This document shows, piece after piece, positions 8,710 through 17,933 of a stretch of 64,000 nucleotides of DNA. The notes beneath the pieces are model-generated. The model made no database searches. It worked only from the letters and a program-made list of their open reading frames with translations, and had not been told where the DNA came from. This stretch comes from Natronorubrum tibetense GA33 (GTDB lineage: Archaea; Halobacteriota; Halobacteria; Halobacteriales; Natrialbaceae). Numbering within the stretch: the stretch's first letter is position 1; each line of letters begins with the position of its first letter. The position numbers and the translations under genes are program-made. The stretch covers positions 62,001-126,000 of the forward strand of contig NZ_KB913020.1 of assembly GCF_000383975.1 (NCBI RefSeq), read 5' to 3'.

Positions 8710-9695
8710 GTCGAACACCCGCCTCACGACCGATTCGAGCCGGCGTCATCGGCGTCGGTTCGATGGGCGAAAACCACGCGCGCGTGTATAGTGAACTCCA
8801 AAACGTCGATCTCGCCTGCATCACCGATCACGACGAAGCGATCGCGCGGCGTGTCGCGGACGAGTACGGCACCGAGGCAGTCGAATTCGAAACCGCCCTC
8901 GATCGCTGTGACGTCGTGACGGTCGCCGTCCCGACGCAGGCACACTACGATGTCGTCTCGAACTGTCTGGCAGCGGGCCTCCACGTCCTCGTCGAAAAGC
9001 CGATCGCCGAAACGACCGAGCAAGGGCGAGCGCTGGCGGAGCAGGCGGACAGGGAAGGAGTCGTCCTTCAGGTCGGGCACATCGAACGGTTCAACCCGGC
9101 CGTCCAGACGGTAACCGACCTGATCGACGACCTCGACGTCATCAGCCTCGAGGCCGAACGCCTCGGACCGCCGTTAGACCGGGACGGGCTCGGAAACGTC
9201 GTCTCGGACCTGATGGTCCACGACATCGACGTCGTCGGCTCCATGCTCGGCTCACAACCAGAATCGATGACTGCGATGGGTGCCGAGAACGGCCAGTACG
9301 CCACGACGACGATGCAGTATGGCGACGTCGTCGCCTCGCTAACCGCGAGTCGCGTGACCCAAAAGAAAGTTCGAAAACTCACCGTGACCGCTCGCGAGTG
9401 TCTGGTCGAAGTCGACTACCTCGAGCAGTCCGTGCTGATCCACCGGAACTCCTATCCGGAGTACGTCGTCGACGACGGCAAGCGCCGGTACCGACACGAA
9501 AGCGTCATCGAACGCCCGCGGGTCGACAACGGCGAACCGCTCCGACACGAACTCGAGGCATTCGTCGAAGCCGTTCGGACCGGCTCCGAACCGATCGTCA
9601 CCGCCGAGGACGGGATCGAGGCCCTCGAGACGGTCAAGGCGGTCGAGGAACTCATCGGAGAAGACGTCCACAAAACGGAGGTGCAAGTCCAGTGA
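8706..9695 (+). CDS. Gfo/Idh/MocA oxidoreductase (WbpB-like)
   Basis: 329 residues. The N-terminal Rossmann fold (RAGVIGVGSMGENHARVYS) binds NAD(P). The HVLVEKPIAET motif carries the EKP triad lysine, and VGHIERFNPAV is the next family motif. C-terminal alpha/beta substrate domain. In the UDP-GlcNAc3NAcA pathway the equivalent enzyme (WbpB/WlbA) oxidises carbon 3 of the uronic acid to give the keto substrate of the aminotransferase encoded just upstream. It overlaps the aminotransferase and the UDP-sugar dehydrogenase by four bases each. The pathway role is inferred from this gene set. Confidence 0.9.
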   Translation: MSRTPASRPIRAGVIGVGSMGENHARVYSELQNVDLACITDHDEAIARRVADEYGTEAVEFETALDRCDVVTVAVPTQAHYDVVSNCLAAGLHVLVEKPIAETTEQGRALAEQADREGVVLQVGHIERFNPAVQTVTDLIDDLDVISLEAERLGPPLDRDGLGNVVSDLMVHDIDVVGSMLGSQPESMTAMGAENGQYATTTMQYGDVVASLTASRVTQKKVRKLTVTARECLVEVDYLEQSVLIHRNSYPEYVVDDGKRRYRHESVIERPRVDNGEPLRHELEAFVEAVRTGSEPIVTAEDGIEALETVKAVEELIGEDVHKTEVQVQ

Positions 9696-11239
9696 GCCGG
9701 GAGACAGCTGGTGAGCCAGGGTCCGACGACGGCGCCGAAACTGAGATCGACTCGAGCAGTGGCCTCTACGGCTCGAGCGACTCTACGGACCGTCAGCGTG
9801 AACTGCTCACGTCAGGTGAGATTCCGGTCGCGGTCTACGGGTTAGGTAAGATGGGACTCCCGCTGGCCGGCGTCTACGCCGAGACGACGGGCAACGTCAT
9901 GGGCGTCGACATCGATCCCGATGTCGTCGAGATGATCAACGGCGGCGAGAGCCACGTCATCGGCGAACCGGGGCTCGGTGAACTCGTCGACGAGCAGGTC
10001 GAAGCCGGTCGATTCGAAGCGACGACCGACGGCTCCGAAGCGGCCGCGAACGCCAGGATCCACGTCATCATCGTCCCGACGCTGCTGGACGAGAACGACG
10101 ACCCGAACCTGACGACGGTGGAGTCGGTAGTCGACGACATCGCAACCGGTCTCGAGCCGGGTGATCTGGTCATCGCCGAGTCGACGCTGCCGCCGACGAG
10201 CTGTCGGGACGTCATCCAGCCCCATCTCGTCCAGGAGAGCGGCCTCGAGGGCGACGAATTCGGGCTCGCGTTCTGTCCGGAGCGGACCTCCTCCGGAACG
10301 GCGCTTCGGGACATTCGCGGCCAGTACCCGAAGGTCGTCGGCGGCATCGACGGCGAGAGCACGCGCGCCGCGGCAGTCGTCTACGACGAAATCTCGGACA
10401 ACGACGTCCACCCGGTCTCGGACGCGACGACCGCGGAGTCCGTCAAAGTGTTCGAGGGCGTCTACCGCGACGTCAACATCGGGCTGGCCAACGAGCTGGG
10501 CCGGCTGGCCGACGAACTCGGGATTTCTGTCCGCGAAGCGATCGAGACGGCCAACGACCTCCCGATGTGTCAGCTCCACGACCCGGGACCGGGCGTCGGG
10601 GGTCACTGCATCCCCTACTACCCGCACTTCCTGCTCTCGCAAAACGAAGAGCCGATGGATCTCACCCGGACCGCCCGGCAGATCAACGACGAGATGCCGG
10701 CGGTCGTCGTGGAGCGACTCGAGCGCGAACTATCGGAAACCGGCACCGACCTCGCGGACGCCTCCGTGGTCGTCCTCGGGATCACCTACCGGCCCGGCGT
10801 CGAGGAAACGCGGGCCTCGCCCGCGATCGGCGTCATCGGCGAGTTGGCCGATCGCGGCGCGAGCGTCGCCGGCGTCGATCCGCTCGTCGATCCCGCAGAG
10901 TACGGCGCTCGAGCGGTCGGCATCGACGACCTCGCGGACGAGTCCTTCGACGCGGCCGTGATCGTCACGCCCCACCAGGCGTTCGACGAGATTCCGTGGG
11001 CCGATATCGAGCCGATGGTCGTCGTCGACGGGCGGGACGCAGTCGACCTCTCGGGAACGCCACACCACGAGTACACGCTCGGCGGGTCGGTGGACGGCCG
11101 GCCGCCGACGGAGAGCGCGGAGAGCGACGCGGTGGCGACGGACGGACAGTCGCTCACCGCGGACGGCGGCACGACCGACCGACCGACCGGTGCGAATGCG
11201 GTCGGTAACAGTTCTACTGACGGAGGAGACGATGTATAA
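9692..11239 (+). CDS. Nucleotide sugar 6-dehydrogenase (UDP-GlcNAc/UDP-glucose DH family)
   Basis: 515 residues from a GTG that overlaps the previous stop (GTGA). After a charged 40-residue leader come the NAD-binding YGLGKMGLPLAGVYA, the central motif PTLLDENDDPNLTTVESVVDDI, FCPERTSSG, and the catalytic cysteine in GPGVGGHCIPYYP; GITYRPGVEETRASPA and the DGRDAVDL C-terminal domain follow. The enzyme oxidises C6 of a UDP-sugar to the uronic acid. Pairing with WbpB/E/D-like genes makes UDP-GlcNAc more likely than UDP-glucose. The acidic C-terminal 50 residues (after HHEYTLGGS) are low complexity. The open frame continues further upstream inside the previous gene, which is not a plausible start. 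Confidence 0.92.
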   Translation: MSRETAGEPGSDDGAETEIDSSSGLYGSSDSTDRQRELLTSGEIPVAVYGLGKMGLPLAGVYAETTGNVMGVDIDPDVVEMINGGESHVIGEPGLGELVDEQVEAGRFEATTDGSEAAANARIHVIIVPTLLDENDDPNLTTVESVVDDIATGLEPGDLVIAESTLPPTSCRDVIQPHLVQESGLEGDEFGLAFCPERTSSGTALRDIRGQYPKVVGGIDGESTRAAAVVYDEISDNDVHPVSDATTAESVKVFEGVYRDVNIGLANELGRLADELGISVREAIETANDLPMCQLHDPGPGVGGHCIPYYPHFLLSQNEEPMDLTRTARQINDEMPAVVVERLERELSETGTDLADASVVVLGITYRPGVEETRASPAIGVIGELADRGASVAGVDPLVDPAEYGARAVGIDDLADESFDAAVIVTPHQAFDEIPWADIEPMVVVDGRDAVDLSGTPHHEYTLGGSVDGRPPTESAESDAVATDGQSLTADGGTTDRPTGANAVGNSSTDGGDDV

Positions 11240-12287
11240 GGGCAACCGAATCGGCGTCGTCGTCACGGCCTACGACGAGGAGCCGTTCGTCGGAACCGTC
11301 ATCGAGACGGTTCCCGACTTCGTCGACCGTATCTACGCCGTCGACGACGCGTCACCCGACAATAGCTGGGCGGTGATCCAGCAGGTCGCATCGCGAATCA
11401 ACGAGACTGCCGAACCCAGACCCGAACTCGCCGTCACCGACGGCGGTGAGGGACGGCGCGTCGTCCCGATTCAGCACGAGGAGAACCGGGGTTACGGAGC
11501 GTCGGTCAAGACGGGGTACAGACACGCCGTCGAGGACGAAATGGACATCGTCGCCGTGATGAACGGCGACGGACAGATGGATCCCGACATTCTCCATCGA
11601 ATCGTCGACCCCGTCGCGGAGGACGAAGCCGACTACGCGAAGGGGAACCGCCTCCTCGATCCCGAGGACCGTGAGGATATGTCGACGTTCAGATTCGTCG
11701 GCAACGCCATGCTCACCGGGCTTTCGAAGTTCGCCTCGGGATACTGGTCGATTAGTGACCCGCAAAACGGCTACACGGCGATTTCGCGCGAGGCGATCGA
11801 GGAGGTCGATCTCGACTCAGTTACGGACGAGTACGGGTTCCTCAACCACCTCCTCACCCACCTCAACGTCAACGAACAGCGCGTTGCAGATGTACCGATG
11901 ACGGCGGTCTACGGCGAGGAAGAGAGCAGCATTCGATACGTCCCGTTCATTCGGTTCGTGTCGCTGCTGTTGCTCCGGAGTTTTATCTGGCGGCTGAAAA
12001 CGCGGTTCGTCGTCCAGGAATTCCATCCGAGCGTCATCTTCTACGGCGCCGGCTCCGCCGGACTGGCCGGTGGTGCGGTGGGTCTCGGCGGCTCGCTCCT
12101 CCGGAGCCTCCGCGGAAAGGACGGCTTCACCGCCGCGATGGCGTCGTTTGCGACCCTTCTGATCGGGGTCGTCGCACTCGGCATCGGCATCTGGCTCGAC
12201 GCCGACGAAAACAACGATCTCGAGGTGACTGGCTACGAGTACAGCACCGAACGAACCAGTAGCGAACAGCTGCCGGACCGCCGATAG
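11232..12287 (+). CDS. Family 2 glycosyltransferase with C-terminal membrane segments
   Basis: 351 residues. GT-A fold of the DPM1/GT2 type: IGVVVTAYDEEPFVGTVIETVP, DDASPDNSW (nucleotide-binding aspartates), VMNGDGQMDPDIL (DxD-like metal site), then SDPQNGYTAISREAIEEV. Residues after about 265 contain two hydrophobic segments (IFYGAGSAGLAGGAVGL and FATLLIGVVALGIGIWL), so it is probably anchored at the inner face of the membrane and transfers sugar to a lipid carrier or a growing glycan. Its start overlaps the dehydrogenase stop, with GGAGGAGA upstream. It is the last gene of the operon, followed by a terminator. Confidence 0.9.
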   Translation: MYKGNRIGVVVTAYDEEPFVGTVIETVPDFVDRIYAVDDASPDNSWAVIQQVASRINETAEPRPELAVTDGGEGRRVVPIQHEENRGYGASVKTGYRHAVEDEMDIVAVMNGDGQMDPDILHRIVDPVAEDEADYAKGNRLLDPEDREDMSTFRFVGNAMLTGLSKFASGYWSISDPQNGYTAISREAIEEVDLDSVTDEYGFLNHLLTHLNVNEQRVADVPMTAVYGEEESSIRYVPFIRFVSLLLLRSFIWRLKTRFVVQEFHPSVIFYGAGSAGLAGGAVGLGGSLLRSLRGKDGFTAAMASFATLLIGVVALGIGIWLDADENNDLEVTGYEYSTERTSSEQLPDRR

Positions 12288-12299
12288 TTCGGCGGTTTT
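12278..12299 (+). terminator. Hairpin terminator of the sugar operon
   Basis: CCGCCGATAGTTCGGCGG can form a 7-bp GC-rich stem with a short loop, followed at once by TTTT. The stop codon TAG of the glycosyltransferase sits in the loop. It resembles an intrinsic terminator and fits the end of the operon. Confidence 0.65.
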
Positions 12300-12335
12300 C
12301 GCGCCGAGAAAACAGCGACAGTCCGCAGCCGAGGC

Positions 12336-12542
12336 CTATATTGAATAGCGGACAATATCGTCCGACTCGCACGCCGGACAGCACGTCGTTTCGGCCGAAA
12401 CGTTCGTCCCGCAGTTTCGACACTCGTGGACGATCGTCGGCGACGACTCCTCGTGTTCTACGGAGCTACGCGTCGTCGCGGGTGATTCGGTATTCGGTTC
12501 GGAGTCGTCGAAGAGACCAGAGAGGAGGCGAGAGAGACTCAT
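12336..12542 (-). CDS. Small zinc-ribbon protein
   Basis: 68 residues. The N-terminal half is charged and acidic. The C-terminal half carries HECRNCGTNV and CCPACESDDIVRY, two C-x2-C pairs that would bind one zinc, as in many small haloarchaeal zinc-finger proteins. A TATA-like GGTATAAGT (12573-12581, read on the minus strand) sits about 30 bases upstream, so transcription probably starts a few bases before the ATG. Convergent with the sugar operon. No specific role can be assigned. Confidence 0.78.
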   Translation of the reverse strand: MSLSRLLSGLFDDSEPNTESPATTRSSVEHEESSPTIVHECRNCGTNVSAETTCCPACESDDIVRYSI

Positions 12543-12732
12543 AGAATATGCTTACCGGCTGTTCAACCGACTTCGGTATAAGTATTCCGTGATCGAACAC
12601 TCGAATCAGTGTCCCGAGCGACGCGATCAGCCAAAATACAGACAAGGAGTGCATCAAGAGATATATTTCATCGTATCTAACCGTTGTTTCAGTGAGAAGG
12701 CTTATGCTGTCATACTCGGCTTCATCCAGTAT

Positions 12733-13167
12733 ATGGGACGCACGAACGCGACGATCGATGCCGACGAAACCGAACCCGACAAGCAAGGCGCTGCAGTCGA
12801 TCGAACCGTCTCACCGACGCTCGCGGGTACAGCCGCGGCGACGATCGCAGCGACGAGACCGAGCCCAGGCGACAGCACCGAACCCCGCACCAACACGCTG
12901 ACGATCATCGGCCGCGACAACCCCTCGAGTTTCGAGATCACCGTCGACGGCGAGATCGACCTGCTCACCGACGATAACGACGCGAACGCAACCGTCGTTT
13001 CGGGTTCGACCGTCGAGGGCACGATCGAGACCGGCATCGTTCGGTTCCGGTTCACCGGTGACCTCACCGACGTAACGTTCGTCGATCGCGGGATCACGGG
13101 TTTCTCCCCCGCCGCCGCCCCGAACGTCCACGTGGATTACCCCGCTCCGGAGCAGTCACGATCCTGA
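12733..13167 (+). CDS. Haloarchaeal hypothetical protein, beta-rich
   Basis: 144 residues from ATG 12733; the frame is open further upstream but a TATA-like GGCTTATGC at about 12699-12707 places the transcript start at the ATG. Residues 50-140 (LTIIGRDNPSSFEITVDGEIDL, GSTVEGTIETGIVRFRFTGDLTDV) look like a compact beta domain seen in other haloarchaeal hypothetical proteins, usually after a Tat or Sec signal. Here the N-terminus is hydrophilic and Thr/Ala-rich, with no clear signal peptide. Function unknown. Confidence 0.68.
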   Translation: MGRTNATIDADETEPDKQGAAVDRTVSPTLAGTAAATIAATRPSPGDSTEPRTNTLTIIGRDNPSSFEITVDGEIDLLTDDNDANATVVSGSTVEGTIETGIVRFRFTGDLTDVTFVDRGITGFSPAAAPNVHVDYPAPEQSRS

Positions 13168-13327
13168 GATCAGTACGAGCGCGGTCGCTGCCGGGGAGCA
13201 CGAATACGTCGACCTCAGCTACCCACGGGCCAGTCGCCAGCGCGACTCGAGAGATCGATCCAACAGGATCTTGTAGCGCGACGGCATTCTATCGAACAAC
13301 GCCACCCCTGGCGAACGGAGAGACAGT

Positions 13328-13618
13328 ATGGACGACACGAATCCCGACGAGTACGAGTGGGACGTCCCCGCCGAGTGGATGGCCCCCGTCGACGACGATA
13401 TCCTCGAGTTGATGACCGAGAACCACATTTTCGCCCCCGATCATATCGAAGAGGAAGACGTCTGTCGCGCTCCGGACGCCGCCTACCGCTGTCGAGAGCT
13501 CACAAAGCGCGGGCTTCTGAAGAAACAGGCGATCGGCATGTACGACATTACGGAGCTGGGCGAACAGTATCTCGCAGGCGAGGTCGACCCGACCGAACTC
13601 GAGGCCGACGACGAGTAA
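13328..13618 (+). CDS. Small winged-helix protein, phiH1-repressor-like
   Basis: 96 residues, very acidic. The pattern DDDILELMTENHIFAPDHI, AYRCRELTKRGLLKKQAIGMYDITELGEQYLAGEVD matches the haloarchaeal winged-helix family related to the phage phiH1 repressor: helix, recognition helix, and a wing with a YDIT strand. Single gene, with AACGGAGAG upstream of the ATG. The target is unknown; a regulatory role is inferred. Confidence 0.75.
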   Translation: MDDTNPDEYEWDVPAEWMAPVDDDILELMTENHIFAPDHIEEEDVCRAPDAAYRCRELTKRGLLKKQAIGMYDITELGEQYLAGEVDPTELEADDE

Positions 13619-13674
13619 CGATCCGCTCGGCGACGAACGTTCACCTACCCGACTCGAATATCACGTATCGACTG

Positions 13675-14037
13675 TCAGGTATCGACCCTCTCGGTATCGA
13701 CGGCGCTGGGAACGCTCGCCTCGAGGAAGGAGACGACGGCGTCCGCGCCGACGAACCCCTCGGCTAACCGTCCGACCTCCCGTCCGTTCTCGAAACACAA
13801 CAGCGTCGGGACCGAATCGATCTCGAACCGGTCGACCAGGGCGAGATCGTCACCGGGGTTCACCAACCCGACGGGAATCCCGGTCGCTCGAGCGACGTTC
13901 CCCAACACCGGCTCCATCGCCTGACACTTCGAGCAGCCGCTAGTGTAACACTCCACGAGCGCGACGGGGTGATCCGCGAGGAACGCGTCGAGGTCGTCGC
14001 CGTCCTCGAGGCGGATCGGTCTGTTCGTGTCGTCCAT
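13675..14037 (-). CDS. Thioredoxin-family protein with CSKC motif
   Basis: 120 residues from ATG 14037; the frame is open further upstream but the conserved thioredoxin fold begins here. ALVECYTSGCSKCQAMEPVLG contains the redox pair Cys-Ser-Lys-Cys in the position of WCGPC, and VDRFEIDSVPTLLCFENGREVGRL contains the cis-proline. The atypical CSKC pair and the missing tryptophan set it apart from the two canonical thioredoxins at 30959-31321 and 42370-42819. It probably acts in dithiol-disulfide exchange; the partner is unknown. Confidence 0.85.
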   Translation of the reverse strand: MDDTNRPIRLEDGDDLDAFLADHPVALVECYTSGCSKCQAMEPVLGNVARATGIPVGLVNPGDDLALVDRFEIDSVPTLLCFENGREVGRLAEGFVGADAVVSFLEASVPSAVDTERVDT

Positions 14038-14333
14038 ACGCCTCGTAGCTGCTCGAGACTGAAACCGATACTGTCGGTGACGGCGCCGACAGATTGGCTG
14101 TGCTGAACGAACTATCGGCGGATCCACTCGAGTGAACTCACCCGAAACGTCACGCAGAACGGAGAGTCCGAACGACCCGTCATCGACTCGCCGAACGCCG
14201 GATAGATCCCGCGTCGAAGCCCGTTCTCGCCTCCAGCGGGCCCGTCGTTTCGACCGTAATCGGTCGTATATTCGATCGGAACGCCCACAAGCATGGCAGG
14301 TGGCTTTATATCCCGAGCCGGTAGGGAGGTGCA

Positions 14334-14669
14334 ATGACTCGACCCGCAACCAATCACGACGAGCGGACGCCAGTCCCCCGAAAGTCCACCCTCTTCTGCT
14401 GGGAGTGCGATCACGCGAGTCCGATCGACGGCGACTGGGTCCGCTGGACGCGGGAGCGACACGAGGAGTACGTCTGTCCCGTCTGCGAGACGACGATCGC
14501 GAAGCGTCCACGTCCCGACGATACCACGCGCGACCGACGACCGCCGCGGCCGGCCGCTTCGTGGCATCGAGCGGTTCGAACCACGATGCGTGTCTGGCGT
14601 GCAAGCCTCGATATCAGCGTCTCGAGCGTCGCGGCGATGCCCCCCTATTCGATCGGCAGGGTCCGATAA
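14334..14669 (+). CDS. Haloarchaeal zinc-ribbon protein
   Basis: 111 residues. Residues 18-55 hold FCWECDHASPIDGDWVR and YVCPVCETTIAKRP, two C-x2-C pairs typical of a zinc ribbon. The middle is Arg/Pro-rich and the C-terminal part (TTMRVWRASLDISVSSVAAMP) is a weakly hydrophobic helix. Similar proteins are common in haloarchaea, and I do not know a function. The first ATG is preferred, preceded by GGAGGTGCA. Confidence 0.72.
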   Translation: MTRPATNHDERTPVPRKSTLFCWECDHASPIDGDWVRWTRERHEEYVCPVCETTIAKRPRPDDTTRDRRPPRPAASWHRAVRTTMRVWRASLDISVSSVAAMPPYSIGRVR

Positions 14670-14893
14670 GGCGACGCCGACTGTCATCGCTCGTCCGCCA
14701 CGGCAACGAGCCGGCCTTGCAAGGGACGCGATCTCGGTCTCAAGCACGCGGTCCTGAACGGTGACGCGCACAACCATCCACTTTTGCTACAGTTTTCCTG
14801 TCGTTGTCAGCCCCACTCACTCATACCGAATATATTAATCCACAGTCGTCCACCTATTCTCTCGTGTAGAGATATTCGCCCACAACAGCAGAG

Positions 14894-14902
14894 CTTTAAT
14901 AG
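14894..14902 (+). promoter_or_regulatory. TATA box of glnA
   Basis: CTTTAATAG lies about 33 bases before the glnA ATG, placing the expected transcription start a few bases upstream of the start codon. It supports ATG 14931 over the longer open frame from 14784. Confidence 0.6.
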
Positions 14903-14930
14903 TAGAATCCATTTGTTGAGGCGAGAAAAG

Positions 14931-16286
14931 ATGACAAGCGGAAACCTGACGACCGCAGAAGAGGACGTCCTAGACGAGATTGAATCGAAAGACATCGACT
15001 TCCTGCGGCTCCAGTTCACCGACATCCTGGGGACCGTCAAAAACGTCTCCGTGCCGGCACGGCAGGCGGAAAAGGCGTTTACGGACGGCATCTACTTCGA
15101 TGGCTCTTCGATCGAAGGCTTCGTCCGCATTCAGGAATCGGACATGCGTCTGGTTCCGGATCCGAACACGTTCGCCGTCCTCCCCTGGAGACAGCGCGAG
15201 GACGGCGCCTCGGCCCGAATGATCTGTGATGTCTACGACACTTCGACGGGTGAGCCGTTCGAGGGCGATCCGCGATACGTGCTCAAACAGGCGATCGAGC
15301 GAGCCAACGAGATGGGCTACGAGATCAACTTCGCGCCCGAACCCGAGTTCTTCATGTTCCAAGAGGACGAAGACGGTCGCGCGACGACCGAGACCGCCGA
15401 CCACGGCGGGTACTTCGACCTCGCACCGAAAGACCTCGCCAGCGATGTCCGCCGCGACATCATCTACGGCCTCGAGGAGATGGGCTTCGAGATCGAGGCC
15501 AGCCACCACGAGGTCGCCCGCGGCCAGTACGAGATCAACTTCGAGTACGATGACGCGCTGACGACCGCGGACAACGTCGGCACCTTCCGCACCGTCGTCC
15601 GCGCCATCGCCGCCCAACACGACCTGCACGCGACGTTCATGCCGAAGCCGATCCCGCGAATCAACGGCTCCGGAATGCACACCCACCAGTCGCTGATGAC
15701 CGAGGACGGCGAGAACGCGTTCCACGACGAGGACGACGAATTCAACCTCAGCGACACCGCCCACTCCTACCTCGCCGGAATCCTCGAGCACGCGCCGGCG
15801 ATCACGGCGGTCGCGAACCCGACGGTCAACAGCTACAAGCGCCTGGTTCCGGGCTACGAAGCTCCCGTCTACGTCGCCTGGTCCGATCGCAACCGCTCGG
15901 CGCTCGTCCGCAAGCCGGCCGCACGCGTCCCGGCCGCCTCGCGCATCGAACTTCGCTCGCCGGACCCCTCGTGTAACCCCTACCTCGCGTTCGCCGTCAT
16001 GATCCACGCCGGTCTCGAGGGCATCGAGAAGGGCCTCGAGGCACCCGACCCGGTCCGGGAGAACATCTACGAATTCGACGAGGCAAAACGCGAGGAGTAC
16101 GGTATCGAGACGCTGCCGTCGAACCTCGGCGAGGCCGTCGACGCCTTAGAGGCGGACAACATCGTCTACGACGCGCTCGGCGAACACATCGGGCCGAAGT
16201 TCGTCGAAGCCAAGCGCCAGGAGTTCGAGGACTACCTCGTCGACGTCTCCGACTGGGAACTCGACCGCTACCTCGAGACGTTCTGA
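14931..16286 (+). CDS. glnA: Glutamine synthetase, type I
   Basis: 451 residues, the normal length of archaeal GSI. It makes glutamine from glutamate, ammonia and ATP in the cytoplasm. Visible motifs: [36 protein letters not shown], the [12 protein letters not shown] active-site glutamates, [11 protein letters not shown], the ATP-binding region ([28 protein letters not shown]) and [18 protein letters not shown]. The Tyr of the adenylylation loop is not evident, as is usual in archaeal enzymes. A TATA box precedes it. No amtB or glnK gene lies nearby, so it appears monocistronic. Confidence 0.97.
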   Translation: MTSGNLTTAEEDVLDEIESKDIDFLRLQFTDILGTVKNVSVPARQAEKAFTDGIYFDGSSIEGFVRIQESDMRLVPDPNTFAVLPWRQREDGASARMICDVYDTSTGEPFEGDPRYVLKQAIERANEMGYEINFAPEPEFFMFQEDEDGRATTETADHGGYFDLAPKDLASDVRRDIIYGLEEMGFEIEASHHEVARGQYEINFEYDDALTTADNVGTFRTVVRAIAAQHDLHATFMPKPIPRINGSGMHTHQSLMTEDGENAFHDEDDEFNLSDTAHSYLAGILEHAPAITAVANPTVNSYKRLVPGYEAPVYVAWSDRNRSALVRKPAARVPAASRIELRSPDPSCNPYLAFAVMIHAGLEGIEKGLEAPDPVRENIYEFDEAKREEYGIETLPSNLGEAVDALEADNIVYDALGEHIGPKFVEAKRQEFEDYLVDVSDWELDRYLETF

Positions 16287-16489
16287 CGACGCCCGGCGCG
16301 ATCACTCCACGAACGTCCCGCTTGTTTTGCGAACGGTCGATCGAGACATCAGTACTGACGACACGTCCCAACACGAACGGCCCAGCGTGAACACTCCGTG
16401 TGGCGCGTCCCGATTAGGCAATCAGTCCCGTCCGAGAAAGACGACTCTCGAGCGACAGTGACGACTACCGCACCCACACTCGGCGTCGT

Positions 16490-16723
16490 TCAGTGTGTGA
16501 CGACGTACTCGTTCGCTCGTCGATCGACGAGCCCGTCGCTCGAGAGCGCGTTCAGGATCCGCAGGATCGAGAGTTTCTTCAGCGCCAGCGTTTCGCCCAA
16601 CTCCTCGACGGTCGCGCCGCCGGTGGCCTCAAGGAAGACGTACACGAGTTTCGCCTGAGCCGAATCGAGTTCGTCCGGAACCGGTTCGATAGCTGACGTC
16701 GGGCGGTATTTCTGTGACCGCAT
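16490..16723 (-). CDS. Small winged-helix regulator
   Basis: 77 residues from ATG 16723. LDSAQAKLVYVFLEATGGATVEELGETLALKKLSILRILNALSSDGLVDRRANEYV is a complete small winged helix of the MarR/TrmB type, followed by only three residues. The longer frame from 17368 runs through non-coding sequence and the opposite-strand gene. A strong TATA box (GTATATAAAT at 16749-16758, minus strand) gives a nearly leaderless transcript. Convergent with glnA, but no functional link is shown. Probably DNA-binding; target unknown. Confidence 0.78.
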   Translation of the reverse strand: MRSQKYRPTSAIEPVPDELDSAQAKLVYVFLEATGGATVEELGETLALKKLSILRILNALSSDGLVDRRANEYVVTH

Positions 16724-16748
16724 TGTCACTATTACCGACCCCGTTCGT

Positions 16749-16758
16749 GTATATAAAT
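16749..16758 (-). promoter_or_regulatory. TATA box of the small winged-helix gene
   Basis: GTATATAAAT on the plus strand reads ATTTATATAC on the coding strand, 26-35 bases before ATG 16723. This supports the short form of the protein. Confidence 0.65.
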
Positions 16759-16918
16759 TCTCACGTAGCTTGTGTATATATCCCATGGAGGACTCTAGTA
16801 GGCCGTTCAACGGACTGTCACCGTCGGGAGAACGAGAATCGATCGCGATTACCGAGAGACGGGGTCCGGACGGGACCGGTGGACGTTTGAGGCCGTCTCG
16901 CAAATCGTCGAGCGAGCG

Positions 16919-17278
16919 ATGACGACGCGCGATCGACCCCAGCCCCCGGACGACATCGATCGAGAGTTCGACGAACTGCTGGACGGACTCGAGCGTCGAG
17001 ACGCCGACACGCTTCGCGCCGTCGGCAGCTATCTCGAGGATCTCGCGGCGTGGAAGGCAGCCGACGCTGACAACGAGCGGCAGTCGGCTACAGATACGGA
17101 CTCCGAAGACGGAGACGACACTCCAGACGCAACCGAGACGGACGTCGACGACCTCGAATACCCGTCGGGCGTTCCGGAGCGAGCGAGCGTCACGGTCAAG
17201 GAAATCGCCGGAACGACCTATCACTACTACCAGTGGCGCGACGGCGACAGAATCGAGTCGAAGACCGTCGAACGGTGA
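16919..17278 (+). CDS. Acidic haloarchaeal hypothetical protein
   Basis: 119 residues. Residues 10-55 form a predicted helix-turn-helix coil (IDREFDELLDGLERRDADTLRAVGSYLEDLAAWK). An acidic linker follows (56-83). Residues 85-119 (PERASVTVKEIAGTTYHYYQWRDGDRIESKTV) form a short beta hairpin with a tyrosine/tryptophan-rich YHYYQWRDGD motif that recalls DUF6788-type proteins associated with mobile elements. Function unknown. Confidence 0.7.
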   Translation: MTTRDRPQPPDDIDREFDELLDGLERRDADTLRAVGSYLEDLAAWKAADADNERQSATDTDSEDGDDTPDATETDVDDLEYPSGVPERASVTVKEIAGTTYHYYQWRDGDRIESKTVER

Positions 17279-17377
17279 CGCCGTCGGTCGAGTTGATCGT
17301 CCGTATCGACCGTGGACTCCACCGCTGGAGCTGTCGGATGGGGAATGGCTATATGACAGAACGAACAACTGTCAGCT

Positions 17378-17725
17378 ATGCTCAGCGCCCTGTACGGCTC
17401 GATCGCGCTCGTGTTCGTCCTCGGCGGTGTCGTCTGTGCGTACGACGCGCGATCCTACACCGACGAACAGAAAGCTCGAGCGCCACGACTCGTCCGAGCG
17501 TATTTCGGCTCGGGACTCCTGCTGTCCGTCGTCGGACTCACCAGCCTCGCGTGGATGCTCGCCGGCGGAAGCGTCTGGACTGCCGGCATACTGCTGCCCG
17601 CCGTCTCCGCGCTGCCGGGTCTCGTCCAGTACCGCTTACACCAGCAGCTCGCGATCGATCGAAGTCCGCTAACCGATCGGCTCAGCAGCAGCGTCGCTCG
17701 AAAACTCAATTACTCCGATCCCTGA
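17378..17725 (+). CDS. Small membrane protein
   Basis: 115 residues with three hydrophobic segments (about 3-21, 45-63 and 67-84) and a basic C-terminus (RLSSSVARKLNYSD). A short cytoplasmic loop (YDARSYTDEQKARAPRLVRAYF) separates the first two. I do not recognise a family with known function. It lies convergent with the rpe gene and stands alone. Confidence 0.65.
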   Translation: MLSALYGSIALVFVLGGVVCAYDARSYTDEQKARAPRLVRAYFGSGLLLSVVGLTSLAWMLAGGSVWTAGILLPAVSALPGLVQYRLHQQLAIDRSPLTDRLSSSVARKLNYSDP

Positions 17726-17780
17726 TCGCCGGAACCAGACCCCGACGCCCGGTTACCGTCGGTCCCCTCGACACGGACGG

Positions 17781-17933
17781 CTAACAGTTCAGATCCCACT
17801 CGTCGTCGGTGATCCGGACACGCCTCAGTTCGTCTCGGTCGCCGAGAAGCCGAAACTCGAATCCGTCGATCTCGCGTTCTCGGCTCCACGAGATGACGAT
17901 TCGGCTTCCATTCGTTGGTACCGAAGCGCGGTC
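17781..17933 (-). pseudogene. Open 50-codon stretch in frame after the rpe stop codon
   Basis: Directly after the TAG stop of rpe (17934-17936), the same frame stays open for 50 codons to a second TAG at 17781-17783. Codon composition is coding-like (GC-rich third positions) and the translation is protein-like (RIVISWSREREIDGFEF, RRVRITDDEWDLNC). It has no ATG, GTG or TTG start. It could be the tail of a decayed small gene, a stop-codon readthrough extension, or part of rpe cut off by a recent nonsense mutation. Rpe itself looks complete without it. Confidence 0.4.

Noticed and set aside
14970-16007. 345-codon minus-strand open frame inside glnA
   Set aside because: Antisense to a strongly conserved glutamine synthetase; high-GC genomes give long antisense frames by codon bias.
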